This document shows, piece by piece, positions 11,357-12,128 of a DNA stretch of 12,128 nt. The notes beneath the pieces were generated by a model. That model ran no database searches, was not told the DNA's origin, and worked only from the letters and a program-made list of their open reading frames with translations. The stretch's first letter is position 1, and each line of letters begins with the position of its first letter. The stretch is from contig JACOZM010000101.1 of the NCBI GenBank assembly GCA_016181345.1, forward strand, positions 1 through 12,128. The letters are read 5' to 3'. The position numbers and the translations under genes were made by a program. Source of the stretch: Candidatus Woesearchaeota archaeon. Its GTDB lineage: Archaea > Nanobdellota > Nanobdellia > Woesearchaeales > GW2011-AR9.

Positions 11357-12128
11357 AACCACTTACCTACCGATCTTGCCTACTTAGCACTCATTGAGAG
11401 TGGTTATAACCCACATGCTTATTCAAGAGCAAAAGCAGTAGGAATATGGCAGTTTATGCAAGCAACTGGAAGACGTTATGGGCTTAAATCCAATTGGTGG
11501 ATCGATGAAAGAAGAGATCCTGTCAAATCAACAAAAGCCGCGGCCAATTATCTTAAAGACCTCTATCAAATATTTGGCTCTTGGTACTTAGCTGTAGCTG
11601 CTTACAACGCTGGAGAAGGGAAAATTCTTCGTTCTGTAAAAAAGCATAAAACAGATAATTTTTGGGAAATGGCTAAATATCGCCATCTTAAGAGGGAAAC
11701 AAAAGATTATATTCCAAAATTCATTGCTGCCATGCTTATTGCTAAAGATCCTGAAAAATATGGTTTTACCAATTTAAAATATCAAGAACCTATTTCCTAT
11801 GAAGAGGTGGCACTCACAAAACCAGTAGATCTCCATGAAGTAGCAAAAAGCATTGAAATATCTTATGAAGAGCTTAAAAAATTAAACCCCGAACTCAAAG
11901 GATTTTCTACTCCCTTGGATTTGGATCACTACACACTTAAAGTTCCAGAAAATAAAAAAGAAATTTTTCTTGTAGAGCTTGAAAGCATTCCGGCTCTTAA
12001 AAAGACAGATTTACATCAACATCAAGTAAGTTATGGAGATACCTTATGGGCTCTTTCTAGAACCTATGGGACAAGCATTCCGCAAATTAAAAAGATGAAT
12101 AATCTGACTTCAAATGTGCTCAGAATAG
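11357..12128 (+). CDS. mltD: Membrane-bound lytic murein transglycosylase D-like, catalytic domain plus LysM (partial at both ends)
   Basis: A bacterial peptidoglycan-cleaving enzyme (SLT family 1 fold). The frame opens abruptly with HLPTDLAYLALIESGYNP, whose Glu is the catalytic acid. It continues with AVGIWQFM, GLKSNWWIDERRDP, STKAAANYL and AVAAYNAGEGK, all signature MltD segments in the correct order. A degenerate LysM-like region (about 75-90 residues before the right edge) and a LysM domain starting HQHQVSYGDTLWALSRTYGT then run off the window at 12128. The N-terminal signal/lipobox and the region before the catalytic Glu are absent, replaced by archaeal signal peptidase in the same frame. 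Archaea of this kind have no murein, so this part most likely belongs to a co-assembled bacterium. Confidence 0.85.

Noticed and set aside
10892..12128. Genuine signal peptidase-MltD fusion protein
   Set aside because: Both domains are truncated within conserved motifs, the halves belong to different domains of life, and murein hydrolysis makes no sense for this archaeon. Kept as a finding to test with reads.
1..12128. CRISPR array or rRNA genes
   Set aside because: No regularly spaced repeats of 24-40 bp and no rRNA-like conserved segments were seen on either strand.

Overview
The window reads as archaeal and most likely comes from a small DPANN (Woesearchaeota/Pacearchaeota-like) genome in a metagenome. 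The N-terminus of an archaeal/eukaryal-type IleRS is present, most genes have a TATA box about 22-30 bp before the start codon (leaderless or very short-leader mRNAs), and there are T-tract terminators, a PIN-domain toxin-antitoxin pair, a eukaryal/archaeal-type Ser/His signal peptidase start and an EF-hand lipoprotein. The lineage is inferred from protein style; no rRNA is present.

Layout. ileS (minus) runs off the left edge and is divergent from a vapBC pair whose toxin is frameshifted at its first catalytic Asp. Next is a block of four minus-strand genes (1238-4086): a frameshifted HExxH (IrrE/ImmA-like) protein, a 245-aa protein, a 213-aa orphan and a frameshifted alanine-rich protein. 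The second and fourth share a C-terminal domain. A complex 330-bp divergent region follows, then on the plus strand an unknown helical protein, a 641-aa duplicated nucleotidyltransferase/HEPN-like protein, a two-CBS protein, an EF-hand lipoprotein and an unknown coiled-coil protein. On the minus strand lies a homologue of the ArmA/RmtB 16S rRNA m7G methyltransferases, split by one frameshift. The right end holds an archaeal signal peptidase that passes in frame, mid-domain, into a bacterial MltD-type lytic transglycosylase with LysM; this is most simply an assembly chimera.

Two non-autonomous mobile elements (MITE-like) lie between genes. One is 184 bp with perfect 15-bp terminal inverted repeats and a perfect 8-bp target duplication. 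The other is 143 bp with similar GTAY-type ends and a 7/8-bp duplication. They look like members of one family.

Four genes carry single-base indels while ileS and the large plus-strand genes are intact. That is either residual consensus error or decay of accessory genes, and reads would decide. No operon linking the genes into one pathway is evident. The most coherent unit is the 1238-4086 block, an apparent accessory cluster of unknown function containing a duplicated family, a zincin-like gene and a MITE.
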